From: an uncultured Sphingomonadaceae bacterium
GTDB lineage: Bacteria; Pseudomonadota; Alphaproteobacteria; Sphingomonadales; Sphingomonadaceae
Assembly (NCBI GenBank): GCA_947497085.1
Contig: CANMFE010000003.1
Location: 369,940-433,939 of the forward strand
Direction of reading: 5' to 3'
DNA length: 64,000 bases
Shown: piece by piece, positions 24,426 to 34,026 of the stretch
Layout of the letters: each line of letters begins with the position of its first letter
Position numbering within the stretch: position 1 is the stretch's first letter
Translations under genes and position numbers: made by a program
Notes under the pieces: model-generated
Database searches by the model: none
Told to the model about the DNA's origin: nothing
What the model saw: the letters and a program-made list of their open reading frames with translations, nothing else

Positions 24426-26257
24426 AGCCCCGCCTCTTTCAGCATCGCACTGCCACCTTTTTCCGCCGGATCGCTATGATGGCGCAGCATGGCAAACAGC
24501 TCGCGCCCTGTGCCCAGCGGCGCAGGCGGCGCTTCGACCTGTTCGCGCGCCTCCCATTCCGCGGCGTCAATCAGCACGGTTAGTTCGCCCTTCTCCGCGC
24601 AGACACGGACGATGTCGCCATCGCGGAGTTTGCCAAGCGGCCCGCCATGATAGGCTTCCGGGCTGCAATGGATGGCCGATGGTATCTTTCCGCTTGCCCC
24701 TGACATACGGCCATCGGTCACAAAAGCGATCTTGAAGCCCTTGTCCTGTAGCACACCGAGCGGCGATGTGAGTTTATGCAGTTCGGGCATGCCGTTTGCC
24801 GCCGGCCCCTGGAAGCGCACGACAACAACCACGTCGCGGTCGAGTTCGCCACGTTTGAACGCTTCGGACACCTGGTTCTGGTCGCTGAACACAGCCACCG
24901 GCGCCTCAATGGTCCAGCGGCTTTTATCGACGGCGCTCACTTTCATCGTGGCGCGGCCCAGATTGCCCGACAGCAACCGCATGCCGCCATCTTCCTGAAA
25001 CGGATCCGCTACGGTTTTGAGGATAGTTTCATCCAGGCTGTTCACGGGTGCGGGCTTAAAAGCCAGTTCGTCATTTTCGATCACAGGCTCCTGTGCGCCT
25101 TCGGCCAGCGACGCGCCATAGACGGTGCGGATATCGCCATGTGCCAGCCCTGCGCTGAGCAGTTCACGGATCACGAACGGCATGCCACCTGCTGCTGCAA
25201 AATAATTCACATCGCCTGCGCCATTGGGATAGACAGCGGCGATCAGCGGCACTGCCCCCGACAGTTCGTCCATATCATCCCAGTCAATGATAATCCCCGC
25301 CGCGCGCGCAATGGCTGGCAGGTGCAGCATATGGTTGGTTGAACCACCGGTGGCGAGCAGGCCGACAGTCGCATTCACAATCGCCTTTTCGTCGATACAA
25401 TGGCCGAGCGGGCGGTAGTCATCTGCGGTCTCACCCGCCACACCCCAGCCGATTTCGGTGACGCGGTGTACGGCAGCGCGGGTGAGTTCCTGCCGCAATT
25501 TATTACCTGGATTTACGAACGAGCTGCCCGGAATGTGCAGCCCCATCATTTCCATCATCATCTGGTTCGAATTGGCGGTGCCAAAAAACGTGCAGGTGCC
25601 CGCCCCATGATAGGAGGCAGACTCGGCTTCAAGCAGCTCTTCCTCGCCCACCTTGCCCTCGGCATATAGTTGCCGCACGCGGATTTTTTCCTTGTTGGCA
25701 AGGCCCGATGGCATGGGGCCTGCGGGGATCAGGATGGTGGGCAAGTGCCCGAAGCGCAATGCGCCGATCAGCAATCCCGGCACAATCTTGTCACAAATGC
25801 CGAGTAGCAGCGCGCCTTCGAACATGCCGTGGCTGAGCGCGACTGCCGTGCTCATGGCAATCACGTCGCGGCTGAACAGCGACAATTCCATGCTGTCCTG
25901 CCCCTGTGTAACGCCATCGCACATCGCCGGAACGCCGCCCGCCACCTGCGCCGTCGCACCTTTTTCACGCGCGAAAATCTTGATCTGTTCAGGGTAGCGC
26001 CCATAGGGCTGATGCGCGGACAGCATGTCATTATAGGCAGTGACAATGCCGATATTCATCGCCTTGCCGCTGCGGATCACTTTCTTGTCATCGCCTGAGG
26101 CCGCAAAACCGTGCGCCAGATTGCCGCATGACATATTGGGTCGGTGCACGCCTGCTTCACGCTGTCTGTCTATCAGGTCCAGATAGGCCTGCCGCGAAGG
26201 TTTTGAACGTTCGATGATGCGCTGCGTGACTTTTTCAAGCGTGGGGTGCAGGGTCAT
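24422..26257 (-). CDS. edd: Phosphogluconate dehydratase
   Basis: A 611-residue IlvD/Edd-family dehydratase that turns 6-phosphogluconate into KDPG. Cysteines that bind the 4Fe-4S cluster are in [21 protein letters not shown] and [15 protein letters not shown]. The C-terminal [17 protein letters not shown] segment carries the conserved serine region. I start at the ATG 26257 ([10 protein letters not shown]), which overlaps the pgl stop by four bases; a frame extension of ten codons exists but lies inside pgl. Confidence 0.95.
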   Translation of the reverse strand: MTLHPTLEKVTQRIIERSKPSRQAYLDLIDRQREAGVHRPNMSCGNLAHGFAASGDDKKVIRSGKAMNIGIVTAYNDMLSAHQPYGRYPEQIKIFAREKGATAQVAGGVPAMCDGVTQGQDSMELSLFSRDVIAMSTAVALSHGMFEGALLLGICDKIVPGLLIGALRFGHLPTILIPAGPMPSGLANKEKIRVRQLYAEGKVGEEELLEAESASYHGAGTCTFFGTANSNQMMMEMMGLHIPGSSFVNPGNKLRQELTRAAVHRVTEIGWGVAGETADDYRPLGHCIDEKAIVNATVGLLATGGSTNHMLHLPAIARAAGIIIDWDDMDELSGAVPLIAAVYPNGAGDVNYFAAAGGMPFVIRELLSAGLAHGDIRTVYGASLAEGAQEPVIENDELAFKPAPVNSLDETILKTVADPFQEDGGMRLLSGNLGRATMKVSAVDKSRWTIEAPVAVFSDQNQVSEAFKRGELDRDVVVVVRFQGPAANGMPELHKLTSPLGVLQDKGFKIAFVTDGRMSGASGKIPSAIHCSPEAYHGGPLGKLRDGDIVRVCAEKGELTVLIDAAEWEAREQVEAPPAPLGTGRELFAMLRHHSDPAEKGGSAMLKEAGL

Positions 26258-26868
26258 GAGGAGCTCCAGAATATGGTGATCGGGCAAGTGGCGGCGCTGA
26301 GCAGGCGCGCAACAGGCAGATCGTTTTCACCCGCTATGGCGGCATCAAGCACAGCGCGTTTTTCATCACCGCTGAGCAGCAGCATGATCGCATCGCTGTT
26401 TGTGAGCGCCGCCATGTTCAGGCTGACACGGTCAAACGGCGCTTCAGGTGGTAGCGGGTCGGGCGTGTTGCGCACGATCTGTGGTTCGCCATCCGGCCGT
26501 GGGTCCATATTCGGGAATAGCGAGGCAATATGCCCGTCCGCACCCATGCCGAGCCAGACAAGATCGAAATGCGGCGGCTCCAGATCTTCGGCCAGCGGGG
26601 TGATATACACATCACTTGCACCCAGGTGTTTTTTGAGCAAGCCGTAATTGCTTGCCGCATGGTCCGTGGGCACACAGCGGTCATCGGTCAGCCATATCTG
26701 CACATTGCCCCAACACACATCACGCTTTGCCAGCTCCGCCAGATACGGCCCTGGCGTACGCCCGCCCGGCACGGCCATCTGCGCATTTTCCCTGCCCGCA
26801 ATAGCCGCCTCGATAAAATCGGCGACCGCTTCCAGGCTGGCATTATCGGCATAGCGGATATCACTCAT
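26254..26868 (-). CDS. pgl: 6-phosphogluconolactonase
   Basis: A 204-residue DevB-type lactonase that hydrolyses 6-phosphogluconolactone made by Zwf. VPGGRTPGPYLAEL resembles the N-terminal sugar-phosphate loop, and TDDRCVPTDHAASNYGLL and LGMGADGHIASLFP are the catalytic blocks. It is shorter than many relatives, about 20 residues being absent overall, but no key motif is missing. It overlaps zwf by eight bases and edd by four. Confidence 0.93.
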   Translation of the reverse strand: MSDIRYADNASLEAVADFIEAAIAGRENAQMAVPGGRTPGPYLAELAKRDVCWGNVQIWLTDDRCVPTDHAASNYGLLKKHLGASDVYITPLAEDLEPPHFDLVWLGMGADGHIASLFPNMDPRPDGEPQIVRNTPDPLPPEAPFDRVSLNMAALTNSDAIMLLLSGDEKRAVLDAAIAGENDLPVARLLSAATCPITIFWSSS

Positions 26869-28306
26869 TCCAGCTCACTCCGTCACGTTCGGTGAGCGCA
26901 ATGCTGCCCGCCGGACCCCAGCTGCCCGAACCATAGGGTTTGGTTTCAATCTCTTCTCGAACCCAGGTTGCGCGGATATCATCAATCCAGCGCCATTGTG
27001 CCTCCACCTCGTCGCGGCGCACGAACAGCGTCGGGTCGCCATCAATCAAGTCGAGCAGCAGCCGTTCATAGGCAATGCGCCGCTGCGCTTTCGAGAAAGC
27101 CTGAGTCAGCGAAAGATCCAGCGGCACTTCGCGCAGCACCACGCCTTCGCGGTCCATGCCGGGCTCCTTCGCCATGACCTGCAACCGCACATATTCCTCG
27201 GGCTGCAACCGGATGACGAGCCGGTTGGCATTGAGCTTTCCGCCACGCTCCGCAAAAATATTGTGCGGGACGCATTTGAACTGGATCGCAATCTCGCTGC
27301 GCCGTTCGGCCATGCGCTTGCCGGTGCGCAGGTAAAACGGCACCCCATTCCAGCGCCAGTTATCAACATGCGCCTTGATCGCGACAAATGTCTCCGCATC
27401 GGAGCTTTCACCAAAATCCTCGGCATAGCTTTTCACCGATTTGCCATCGATCGCGCCATCGCCATATTGGCCGCGTACCATTTCATCAGGCGCAACTTTG
27501 CGCAAACCCCGCAGCACTTTCACCTTTTCATCGCGCACTGAGGTAGAGTCGAGATTGGCGGGCGCTTCCATTGCTGTGAGCGCCAGCAGCTGCAGCATAT
27601 GATTCTGCACCATGTCGCGCAGCGCGCCTGTATCGTCATAAAACCCGTGCCGCCCTTCCAGGCCCACAGTTTCCGACACGGTGATCTGTACATGGTCAAT
27701 GCCCTGCGAATTCCAGAGCGGCTCGAACATCATATTGGCAAAGCGCAGCGCCATCAGGTTCTGCACCGTTTCCTTGCCCAGATAATGGTCGATACGGAAA
27801 ATCCGCTCTTCGGGGAAAACGCTGGCCACCGCGTCATTAATAACGCCTGAGGATTCAAGGTCATTGCCCAGCGGTTTTTCCAGCCCGATACGGACATTTT
27901 CGCCCGTAAGCCGTGCCGAATCGAGGCCTTTGATGGTCGGTTCAAACAGGAAGGGCGCGGTGGAAAGGAATATCGACAGCCCGCCCGAAATATCTCCCAG
28001 CTTTTTGGCGAGTGCGTCAAAACCCTCAATGGTCGAAGCATCCAGCGCCTGATAGGCAAGCCGGTCGAGAAAGCTCTGCAGCTTGCTTTCATCGCGGCGG
28101 TCATCGGGGAGATATTGCAGCAATGCCTCACGCGCCAGCGCCTGATATTCCCCGTCCGACATGGCACTGCGCGCCGTACCGAAAATGCGCAGGTCCGCCG
28201 CGACCAATCCGTCTTCATGCAAGGCATAAAGCGAAGGCAGCAACTTGCGCTTGGCCAAATCGCCCGTAGCGCCAAAAAGTAAGAGCGTTGAATAACTGCC
28301 CCGCAT
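26861..28306 (-). CDS. zwf: Glucose-6-phosphate 1-dehydrogenase
   Basis: A 481-residue NAD(P)-dependent dehydrogenase, first enzyme of the Entner-Doudoroff and oxidative pentose-phosphate pathways. [18 protein letters not shown] is the nucleotide-binding motif, and [14 protein letters not shown] is the active-site block with the catalytic histidine. [11 protein letters not shown] and YYLRTGKR-like FYLRTGKRM are also present. The AAGAGGGG Shine-Dalgarno supports the ATG at 28306. It is the first gene of the operon; the 313-bp divergent region to cysD must contain its promoter. Confidence 0.96.
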   Translation of the reverse strand: MRGSYSTLLLFGATGDLAKRKLLPSLYALHEDGLVAADLRIFGTARSAMSDGEYQALAREALLQYLPDDRRDESKLQSFLDRLAYQALDASTIEGFDALAKKLGDISGGLSIFLSTAPFLFEPTIKGLDSARLTGENVRIGLEKPLGNDLESSGVINDAVASVFPEERIFRIDHYLGKETVQNLMALRFANMMFEPLWNSQGIDHVQITVSETVGLEGRHGFYDDTGALRDMVQNHMLQLLALTAMEAPANLDSTSVRDEKVKVLRGLRKVAPDEMVRGQYGDGAIDGKSVKSYAEDFGESSDAETFVAIKAHVDNWRWNGVPFYLRTGKRMAERRSEIAIQFKCVPHNIFAERGGKLNANRLVIRLQPEEYVRLQVMAKEPGMDREGVVLREVPLDLSLTQAFSKAQRRIAYERLLLDLIDGDPTLFVRRDEVEAQWRWIDDIRATWVREEIETKPYGSGSWGPAGSIALTERDGVSWNE

Positions 28307-28619
28307 AATCGTCCCCTCTTAATTGCCCATCACAGCCTTTGCCCAAGACTAGACCGGATTGCGGTAAAAAGCATCATGCATATATATGCATTGCCCGCGC
28401 ATCAGTCCTAACGCACCATTATGACATCGTTGTCTTTTTCTGTCTATAGCGAGATAGATCGTCCCACGATATGCAAAAGAGAGGTTGATCGCAGCTATAG
28501 TCAATCATTTTGCATGGGAATAATCCCACATATGGGCTTGAAAATTTCTCTTTTTTCTTGTTTTTGCCGTATTATCGCATAAATACATGCATAATTAAAT
28601 TTATTGAGGGATTCTTCCC
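28307..28619. promoter_or_regulatory. Divergent control region of zwf operon and cysD
   Basis: A 313-bp AT-richer region without a convincing gene. It holds a perfect 16-bp palindrome, ATGCATATATATGCAT, at 28376-28391, about 70-85 bp before zwf, and a TGGGA/TCCCA dyad near 28516-28529. A possible cysD promoter is TTGTTT, 16 bp, TAAATA about 40 bp before the start. GAGGG at 28606-28610 is the cysD Shine-Dalgarno. Confidence 0.5.
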
Positions 28620-29732
28620 ATGAATAATATGCAAATATCAGAACTGGTAAGCCGTGCAGAGAAACTGGCGGGTCAGACCGGGCAGTCGCTGTCGACCATC
28701 TCACGCAAATTGCTCAATGATGGCAAGGGTCTTGCGCGCCTGAAGGATGGCGGGCAATTGACCTTGAAAACACTCGAAAGTGCAGCGCAGAAGCTTGCCG
28801 AGCTGGAACAGGCTGGGCAGGCAGTCACCCCCAAAGCCCTCACCCATCTTGACCGGCTGGAAGCGGAAAGCATCCACATCATGCGCGAAGTGGTGGCCCA
28901 GTGCCAGAATCCGGTCATGCTTTATTCGGTCGGCAAGGACAGCGCGGTTATGCTGCATCTGGCCATCAAGGCATTTTATCCTTCCAAGCCGCCTTTCCCG
29001 CTGATGCATGTCGACACCACATGGAAATTCCGTGAAATGATCGAGTTTCGCGACAATATGGCCAAGGGCCTGGGCATGAAGCTGATCACCCACAGCAACC
29101 CGGATGGCATTGCTGAGGGTGTTGGCCCTTTCACCCATGGCAGCGCGGTGCATACCGACATTATGAAGACACAGGCGCTTAAACAGGCGCTTGATATGCA
29201 CAAGTTCGATGCGGCCTTTGGCGGCGCGCGGCGCGACGAGGAAAAATCACGTGCCAAGGAACGCGTCTTTTCCTTCCGCAATGCGCAGCATCGCTGGGAC
29301 CCAAAAAACCAACGCCCGGAACTATGGAACATCTACAACACCAATGTCGCCAAGGGTGAATCGATGCGGGTTTTCCCACTGTCCAACTGGACCGAGCTCG
29401 ATATCTGGCAATATATCTACAAGGAGCAGATCCCGCTTCCCGGCCTGTATCTTGCGGCCAAGCGTCCAGTTGTCGAACGCGACGGCACGTTGATCATGGT
29501 CGATGACGACCGCATGCCGCTGGAAGAAGGCGAAGTGCCCGAAGAACGCATGGTGCGTTTCCGCACGCTGGGCTGCTATCCACTGACCGGAGCGGTAGAA
29601 AGCGAAGCCACGACATTGCCCGAGGTTATTCAGGAAATGCTGCTCACCACCACATCGGAACGGCAAGGCCGCGTGATTGACAGCGACCATGGCGCATCAA
29701 TGGAAGACAAAAAGGCAGAGGGGTATTTTTGA
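28620..29732 (+). CDS. cysD: Sulfate adenylyltransferase small subunit with N-terminal HTH-like extension
   Basis: CysD, with CysN, makes adenosine 5'-phosphosulfate from ATP and sulfate. Residues 73-370 are a standard CysD ([19 protein letters not shown]-loop [32 protein letters not shown], and the C-terminal RQGRVID-like end). The protein is 370 residues instead of about 302. The extra first 70 residues read [20 protein letters not shown] then [19 protein letters not shown] and LTLKTLE, resembling a phage-repressor-like helix-turn-helix seen in small alphaproteobacterial DNA-binding proteins. There is no ATG or GTG at the start of the CysD part, while the ATG at 28620 has a Shine-Dalgarno, so the fusion appears real. 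It may regulate its own operon; this is inference. Confidence 0.9.
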   Translation: MNNMQISELVSRAEKLAGQTGQSLSTISRKLLNDGKGLARLKDGGQLTLKTLESAAQKLAELEQAGQAVTPKALTHLDRLEAESIHIMREVVAQCQNPVMLYSVGKDSAVMLHLAIKAFYPSKPPFPLMHVDTTWKFREMIEFRDNMAKGLGMKLITHSNPDGIAEGVGPFTHGSAVHTDIMKTQALKQALDMHKFDAAFGGARRDEEKSRAKERVFSFRNAQHRWDPKNQRPELWNIYNTNVAKGESMRVFPLSNWTELDIWQYIYKEQIPLPGLYLAAKRPVVERDGTLIMVDDDRMPLEEGEVPEERMVRFRTLGCYPLTGAVESEATTLPEVIQEMLLTTTSERQGRVIDSDHGASMEDKKAEGYF

Positions 29733-29734
29733 CC

Positions 29735-29893
29735 CGCCACGTCATGCAAAGCGTGACGAAGGGTCAACCCCGGCGCAGGCCGGGGCCTCCATCGATAAAG
29801 TACGACATTACTGAGAGAGAACCCCGCCTTGGGCACAGCCCAAGTTTATCCTGAGCGACTGCTGCAAGCAGTCAGTCGAAGGGCGGGAATGAC
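29735..29893. repeat. Cluster of hairpin repeats between cysD and cysNC
   Basis: Three hairpins are visible: CCCCGGC/GGCCGGGG near 29768-29785; CTTGGGC-ACA-GCCCAAG at 29828-29844; and GACTGCT-GCA-AGCAGTC at 29857-29873. The first part (CGCCACGTCAT and GTCAACCCC) resembles the element at 63924-63990. The cluster separates two genes that are normally tightly coupled. Confidence 0.75.
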
Positions 29894-29904
29894 GGGATTA
29901 AGAA

Positions 29905-31830
29905 ATGAGCAAAACCGATTACGCATATGAAACCGACGCCCGCATTGCCGGCGATATCCTGGGCTATCTGGAAAGCCATGAGCAGAAAAGCTTCCTGCGC
30001 TTCCTGACCTGCGGCAGTGTCGATGATGGCAAATCCACGCTGATCGGGCGGCTGCTCTATGACAGCAAGATGATCTATGAGGACCAGCTCGCGTCGATCG
30101 AAAGCGACAGCAAAAAGGTCGGTACACAGGGCGAAGGGCTGGACCTCGCGCTGCTCGTTGATGGGCTGGCCGCTGAGCGTGAACAAGGTATCACCATCGA
30201 TGTCGCCTACCGTTTTTTCTCAACCGAAAAGCGCAAGTTCATCGTCGCCGACACACCGGGGCATGAACAATATACCCGCAACATGGCCACTGGCGCGTCC
30301 ACGGCGGATGTTGCCATCGTGCTGGTCGATGCGCGCCACGGCGTACAGGTGCAGACCCGCCGCCACAGCTTTATCGCATCGCTGCTGGGCATCCGCCATG
30401 TCGTGCTCGCGGTCAACAAGATGGACCTTCTGGATTTCAGCCAGAGCCGTTTCAACGAGATTGAGGAAGAATATCGCGGCTTTGCAAAAGACCTGGGCTT
30501 TGGCGAGATTACCTGCATCCCCATGTCGGCGCTGAACGGCGATAATGTGACCGCACGCGGTGAAAACGCCGCGTGGTACAAGGGGCAAACGCTGCTTGAA
30601 TATCTGGAAAATGTCGACGTGCTCAGCGAAAAGGAAGGCCGCCCATTCCGCTTGCCGGTGCAATGGGTCAACCGCCCGAATCTCGATTTCCGCGGTTTTT
30701 CCGGCACGGTGGCGTCAGGCCATATCAAACCGGGTGAAGAAATTATCGTGATCCCGTCGGGCAAGCGATCAAGGGTGAAGGAAATCGTCACTTATGGCGG
30801 CAATCTGGACGAGGCAGTGCCTGACCAGGCGATAACCCTCGTGCTCGAAGATGAAATCGATATTTCGCGCGGCGACGTGATCTGTTCCACCGACGGCCCC
30901 GCCGAACAGTCCGACCAGTTCATGACGCACATATTGTGGATGTCGCAGCAGGAAATGTTCCCCGGCCGTCAATATCTCTTCAAGACGGGCAACAAGACCG
31001 TGCCGGGTAGCATCACCGCGCTCAAACACACTGTGAATGTCAATGACCTCAACGAAGATGCCGGCAAGACGCTGCACCTTAATGAAGTGGGCGTGTGCAA
31101 CATCTCGCTGATCCAGCCGATTGCTTTTGACGCTTACAAGGACAACCGCAAGACGGGCAGCTTCATCGTCATTGACCGGCTGACCAATGAAACCGTCGGT
31201 GTCGGCATGATCGACTTTTCGCTGCGCCGCGCGGACAATGTCGTGTGGCAGGACCTGGAAGTGGGCAAAGCACAGCGTGCTTCCCAGAAGCACCAGAAAC
31301 CGGCAGCGCTTTGGTTCACCGGCCTGTCGGGTTCGGGTAAATCGACCATTGCCAATCTGGTCGAAAAGAAACTCTACGACATGGGCCGCCACACTTACAT
31401 ATTGGATGGCGACAATGTCCGGCATGGCCTCAACAAGGATCTGGGCTTTACCGATGCCGACCGCGTGGAAAATATCCGCCGCGTATCGGAAACGGCAAAA
31501 CTGATGCTCGATGCCGGATTGATGGTCTGCGTCTCGTTCATCTCCCCCTTCCGCAGCGAACGGCAGATTGCGCGCTCCATGATGGAAGATGGCGAGTTTA
31601 TCGAAGTGCATGTCGACACCCCGCTTGAAGTCGCGGAAATGCGCGATGTGAAGGGGTTATATGCGAAGGCGCGCGCCGGAGAGATCAAGAATTTCACCGG
31701 TATCGACAGCCCGTATGAAGAGCCGATGCATGCTGAAATCACGATCAACACGGTCGATATGAGCGCCGAACAGGCCGCCGAGAAAATCGTGACATGGCTC
31801 GCCGCCAACGGATATCTGCAGGAGGGGTGA
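29905..31830 (+). CDS. cysNC: Bifunctional sulfate adenylyltransferase large subunit/APS kinase
   Basis: A 641-residue fusion. Residues about 28-450 are the CysN GTPase (G1 [15 protein letters not shown] at 37-51, [19 protein letters not shown]), with EF-Tu-like domains 2 and 3; it drives APS synthesis by CysD. Residues about 462-641 are the CysC kinase (P-loop GLSGSGKST near 473-481, [26 protein letters not shown]), making PAPS from APS. The fusion is common in alphaproteobacteria and channels sulfate activation. It is probably transcribed with cysD, although a hairpin-rich 172-bp spacer may alter the ratio of the products. Confidence 0.96.
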   Translation: MSKTDYAYETDARIAGDILGYLESHEQKSFLRFLTCGSVDDGKSTLIGRLLYDSKMIYEDQLASIESDSKKVGTQGEGLDLALLVDGLAAEREQGITIDVAYRFFSTEKRKFIVADTPGHEQYTRNMATGASTADVAIVLVDARHGVQVQTRRHSFIASLLGIRHVVLAVNKMDLLDFSQSRFNEIEEEYRGFAKDLGFGEITCIPMSALNGDNVTARGENAAWYKGQTLLEYLENVDVLSEKEGRPFRLPVQWVNRPNLDFRGFSGTVASGHIKPGEEIIVIPSGKRSRVKEIVTYGGNLDEAVPDQAITLVLEDEIDISRGDVICSTDGPAEQSDQFMTHILWMSQQEMFPGRQYLFKTGNKTVPGSITALKHTVNVNDLNEDAGKTLHLNEVGVCNISLIQPIAFDAYKDNRKTGSFIVIDRLTNETVGVGMIDFSLRRADNVVWQDLEVGKAQRASQKHQKPAALWFTGLSGSGKSTIANLVEKKLYDMGRHTYILDGDNVRHGLNKDLGFTDADRVENIRRVSETAKLMLDAGLMVCVSFISPFRSERQIARSMMEDGEFIEVHVDTPLEVAEMRDVKGLYAKARAGEIKNFTGIDSPYEEPMHAEITINTVDMSAEQAAEKIVTWLAANGYLQEG

Positions 31831-31895
31831 GATAGCGCCCATATTGCCCCTGCGTCGTTAACCATATCCAAACCAGATAGTGGTAGCAGCGCATT

Positions 31896-32522
31896 ATGCA
31901 GAGAATTTCCCAACCTGTGACCATCGCGGTGCTGGCCTTTGCGCTTGCGCTACAAATCAATACGGCGTGGACAAACCATATCACGCCAGAACCCGGCAAG
32001 CCCTATAAGCAGGTGCGCAGCGACATGGTCGCCAGTGCCGCCGCATCGGCAGCCAGTGTCGATACCGTTGTGCTGGGCGACAGCATTGCCGAGTCTATCT
32101 GGCTGGATGGCATGTGCGGCGCCACGCTCAATGCCAGTGTCGCAGGCGCCACAACCCAGCAAATTTCCGATCTGGGCGAAAGGGTTTTCGCAAAACTGCG
32201 CACCCGCAAAATCCTTGTCGCGATCGGCACCAATGATGCCTATCAGGGCATTGCCGATGACGCCGGTTTCGAGGCCAGATATGACGCGATGCTGGCGCGG
32301 CTGCCCACGCGCCCATTTGCGCTGGTCGGGATTGCCAATAGCGATATTGCCAATGCCTATGTGAAGGCAAAAGCCGCAGACATCGGAGCAGTATTCATCC
32401 CGCCCGTCGCACCTGAACATACAACCGACGGCATCCATCCCGATAAAAAAGGCCGGGAGATATGGCGTGCCCACGCGGTCAGTGCATGCGCCCAGAGCGG
32501 GGAAACTTCGCCCTTGGCCTGA
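31896..32522 (+). CDS. SGNH/GDSL hydrolase-family exported protein
   Basis: A 208-residue protein with an N-terminal signal peptide or anchor (ISQPVTIAVLAFALALQINT). The SGNH blocks are VVLGDSIAESIW (catalytic serine), VAIGTNDAYQGI and TDGIHPDKKG (Asp-His). Members are esterases or acyl hydrolases, often acting on envelope polysaccharides; the substrate here is unknown. It lies 65 bp after cysNC and 27 bp before the glycosylase-like gene. No strong Shine-Dalgarno is visible. Confidence 0.82.
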   Translation: MQRISQPVTIAVLAFALALQINTAWTNHITPEPGKPYKQVRSDMVASAAASAASVDTVVLGDSIAESIWLDGMCGATLNASVAGATTQQISDLGERVFAKLRTRKILVAIGTNDAYQGIADDAGFEARYDAMLARLPTRPFALVGIANSDIANAYVKAKAADIGAVFIPPVAPEHTTDGIHPDKKGREIWRAHAVSACAQSGETSPLA

Positions 32523-32549
32523 CCCGCCAATATCCCTAGCATCGCGGAC

Positions 32550-33140
32550 ATGGCTGCATCATCGCATAATGATATCGAACAGTTCAGGGCAGAGGTGCGC
32601 GGATGCAATATCTGCAATGACCTGCCGCTCGGGCCGCGGCCAATATTCCAGATCGATCCGCGCGCGCGGATATTGATCGCAGGGCAGGCACCCGGACGCA
32701 TCACCCATCACAAGGACCGGCCCTTTGATGACCCCTCTGGTGAACGGCTGCGCGCATGGATGGGGATTGACCGGGATATATTTTATGATGCTTCCAAAGT
32801 CGCGATCGTGCCGATGGGGCTATGCTTTCCAGGCACCGGCAAAAGCGGCGATTTTGCCCCGCGCGCCGAATGTGCGCCCACATGGCGGGCAAAAATGCTG
32901 GCACGCATGCCCGATATTGCCTGCATTTTGGTGATCGGCTGCTATGCACTTGACTGGCATATCGGCCCGCCGAAAAAGGCAAGCCTGACCTCGGTTGTGC
33001 AGGATTGGGAAACACACGCGCCCGCGCTCTGGCCGATGCCGCATCCCAGCCCGCGCAACAATCGCTGGTTAAAAACCAACCCATGGTTTGAAAGCGACGT
33101 GCTGCCTGCATTGCAGGCGCGCATAAACTCGCTGCTTTGA
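32550..33140 (+). CDS. Uracil-DNA glycosylase family protein
   Basis: A 196-residue protein of the uracil-DNA glycosylase superfamily. ILIAGQAPGRITHH is motif 1, and MPHPSPRNNRWLKTNPWFE is the C-terminal motif 2, typical of the HPSPRN subgroup. CxxC appears once near the N-terminus (GCNICND), but I cannot see the full set of four cluster cysteines of family 4 enzymes, so an iron-sulfur cluster is unlikely. It may excise uracil or another base; biochemical activity in this subgroup is not firmly established to my knowledge. It ends 19 bp from convergent queE. Confidence 0.82.
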   Translation: MAASSHNDIEQFRAEVRGCNICNDLPLGPRPIFQIDPRARILIAGQAPGRITHHKDRPFDDPSGERLRAWMGIDRDIFYDASKVAIVPMGLCFPGTGKSGDFAPRAECAPTWRAKMLARMPDIACILVIGCYALDWHIGPPKKASLTSVVQDWETHAPALWPMPHPSPRNNRWLKTNPWFESDVLPALQARINSLL

Positions 33141-33159
33141 GCCATTTAATTGCCTGTAA

Positions 33160-33900
33160 TTACGTTCCGCGTGTATCGCCGTACAGGTGGATATGCAGCC
33201 GGTCAGTCATGGCATATCCATTTTGCAAGGCAAGCGGTGCAAGCCATTTTTCCTTTGCGCGCAATTCTTCGGACGTCACGCCTTCGCCCATCAGGAAGAT
33301 GCGCGATCCGGGGATATCAAACTGCTCTTGCAGCGCGCTGACTTCGGTCACGTCTTCGGGCTCTGCAATCACGAATTTGAACCAGCTGCGCGGGTCGCGG
33401 GCATAGGCGGCGAGCGCATTTGCGTTGATGCGCTCATCTTCACCATTGCCTGAATGGGCGAGCTTGGGAGAGATATTGATCTGCTTCACATGCGTGTCAA
33501 ATGCGGCCAGCAATGCCACGCTGCCATTGGTTTCAATCTCGATATGATAGGCATCGCCGAGCAGATCGCATAGCTGTGCCAGTACGCCCTGTTGCAGCAA
33601 GGGCTCGCCGCCGGTGAAGATAATGCGTGGGCAGTCAAAAGCCCGGATGGCATCCGCCACTTCGGCGATTTCCATGGCCATGCTGTTGTCGCCGCGATCG
33701 AACTTTTGTCCGTCGCGGTGATCAAAATCGGTGCCGTCAAAATTCCACGTATAGGCGGTGTCGCACCATATGCAGTGCAGGTTGCACCCCGATAGCCGCA
33801 CGAATACCGACGGCTGGCCCGCGCTATATCCTTCGCCCTGCAGCGAATGAAATATTTCCGGCTTTCCCGGACGGGTGGTGGCAAGGCGGAGTTTAGGCAT
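33160..33900 (-). CDS. queE: 7-carboxy-7-deazaguanine synthase
   Basis: A 246-residue radical-SAM enzyme of queuosine synthesis that turns CPH4 into 7-carboxy-7-deazaguanine. The cluster motif is CNLHCIWCD (C-x3-C-x2-C), preceded by FHSLQGEGYSAGQPSVFVRL, the QueE signature. TGGEPLLQ is the glycine-rich SAM motif, and the C-terminal RLHIHLYGD is typical. No other queuosine gene is in the window. It is separated from valS by a two-hairpin repeat element. Confidence 0.94.
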   Translation of the reverse strand: MPKLRLATTRPGKPEIFHSLQGEGYSAGQPSVFVRLSGCNLHCIWCDTAYTWNFDGTDFDHRDGQKFDRGDNSMAMEIAEVADAIRAFDCPRIIFTGGEPLLQQGVLAQLCDLLGDAYHIEIETNGSVALLAAFDTHVKQINISPKLAHSGNGEDERINANALAAYARDPRSWFKFVIAEPEDVTEVSALQEQFDIPGSRIFLMGEGVTSEELRAKEKWLAPLALQNGYAMTDRLHIHLYGDTRGT

Positions 33901-33926
33901 GCTTCATGTTCCGGCGCACATAAAGT

Positions 33927-34008
33927 GCTCCTGCGAAAGCAGGAGCCCAGGGCAATCTGGTACAATGGCTGGCATTTTGCCGCTCTGGATTCCTGCTTTC
34001 GCAGGAAT
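33927..34008. repeat. Two-hairpin composite repeat between queE and valS
   Basis: Hairpin one, GCTCCTGC-GAAA-GCAGGAGC, is at 33927-33946, followed by CCAGGGCAATCTGG and then the inverse hairpin ATTCCTGC-TTTC-GCAGGAAT at 33989-34008. It is a closer match to 45476-45555 than to 13700-13768. Confidence 0.88.
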
Positions 34009-34026
34009 ACGGATTGGCGATCTCCA

